From positions 1 to 64,000 of the forward strand of contig NZ_VRYE01000014.1 in assembly GCF_008041835.1 (NCBI RefSeq): a DNA stretch of 64,000 nucleotides, read 5' to 3'. The position numbers and the translations under genes are program-made. Of this stretch, positions 63,598-64,000 are shown piece after piece; position 1 is the first letter of the stretch, and every line of letters starts with the position of its first letter. The notes below the pieces were generated by a model. That model ran no database searches. It saw only the letters and a program-made list of their open reading frames with translations, and was not told the origin of the DNA. The DNA comes from Ectopseudomonas mendocina. Its GTDB lineage: Bacteria; Pseudomonadota; Gammaproteobacteria; Pseudomonadales; Pseudomonadaceae.

Positions 63598-64000
63598 ATG
63601 TCATCTGCAACCCTGACGGCCAGCGCCGCCAACAATGCCGCGCGCCGCGGTAACGCCCTGGGCCGCCGCCTGCTGATCATTTCGGCCTGGCTGGTGTTCG
63701 CCTTCTTCCTGCTGCCGTTGTTCGTGGTGGCGACCGAGGCGCTCAAACAGGGCGTCGGCGTGTTCGTCGCTTCGATCCTCGAACCCGACGCCATCAGCGC
63801 ACTGAAACTGACCCTGCTCGCCGTGGGCATCGCCGTGCCACTCAACCTGGTGTTCGGCGTAGCCGCCGCCTGGTGTGTGAGCAAGTACGAGTTTCGCGGC
63901 AAGAGCATCCTGGTGACCCTGATCGACCTGCCGTTCTCGGTGTCGCCGGTGATCGCCGGTCTGATCTATGTGCTGCTGTTCGGTGCTCAGGGCTTCTTCG
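63598..64000 (+). CDS. cysW: Sulfate ABC transporter permease CysW, cut by window edge
   Basis: The first 134 codons are visible after a good AAGGAG site. [20 protein letters not shown] is the first membrane segment; [40 protein letters not shown] and [20 protein letters not shown] match CysW. The rest, and probably cysA, lies to the right of the window. Confidence 0.93.
   Translation, partial: MSSATLTASAANNAARRGNALGRRLLIISAWLVFAFFLLPLFVVATEALKQGVGVFVASILEPDAISALKLTLLAVGIAVPLNLVFGVAAAWCVSKYEFRGKSILVTLIDLPFSVSPVIAGLIYVLLFGAQGFF

Overview
The window is a GC-rich gammaproteobacterial chromosome segment and almost certainly comes from a Pseudomonas. The evidence is the rml to dctBD-dctPQM order, an OprD-type porin, a DUF2388 small exported protein, the desaturase next to a PAS-GGDEF-EAL gene, oscA-sbp-cysTW, and many Pseudomonas-type palindromic intergenic repeats. 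The mendocina/oleovorans branch is my guess from general resemblance; the sequence alone does not prove a species.

Layout. Bases 1-8184 are the right end of an integrative element. It carries two nested IS66-family elements, a class C group II intron sitting just after the terminator of an AlpA-type gene, a hipBA toxin-antitoxin pair, a P4-type tyrosine integrase, and a 3' fragment of a tRNA-Thr gene that marks the attachment site. An IS200/IS605-type element (8636-9197) follows, ending just upstream of rmlB. From 9225 the window is mainly core genome: rmlBACD (dTDP-L-rhamnose), dctB/dctD, a sigma-54 promoter, and the dctPQM TRAP dicarboxylate transporter. Then come a DUF502 protein, an Lrp regulator facing a small ACT-like protein, an orphan GspE/PilB-type ATPase, a short NfeD-like protein, a DUF2388 protein, an OprD porin, a diguanylate cyclase and a desaturase.

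Bases 28318-40552 hold the most striking locus. It is a tightly packed six-gene signalling operon: PAS-PAS-GGDEF-EAL; REC-HDOD; a large GAF/multi-PAS histidine kinase; a CHASE-PAS-kinase-REC-REC hybrid split by an in-frame amber codon; a single REC protein; and an Hpt-REC-REC-GGDEF output protein. Together they look like a multi-step phosphorelay that sets cyclic-di-GMP.

Bases 40648-45023 concern sulfur. There is a cysP-cysU-cysW uptake cluster without cysA, and the wreckage of an lsfA-ssuEADCB-ssuF sulfonate locus from which only the small ssuF-like molybdopterin-binding gene survives intact. A chromate transporter gene, a repeat-rich gene-poor stretch and an MFS exporter gene follow. Next are a methyltransferase, a LysR regulator divergent from an EamA transporter, and a gamma-glutamyltransferase in an operon with a polar amino-acid ABC transporter and a GntR regulator. 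The window ends with modABC behind a ModE-like site, an unusual sigma-54-type AAA+ protein without a DNA-binding domain, an RBBP9-type hydrolase, and oscA-sbp-cysT-cysW, the last running off the edge.

Together the genes cover cell-surface sugar synthesis, C4-dicarboxylate uptake, oxyanion uptake (sulfate or thiosulfate, molybdate) with chromate export, and a large second-messenger module. Non-coding DNA is dominated by palindromic repeats of several dispersed families, some of which encode the C-terminal tails of neighbouring proteins.
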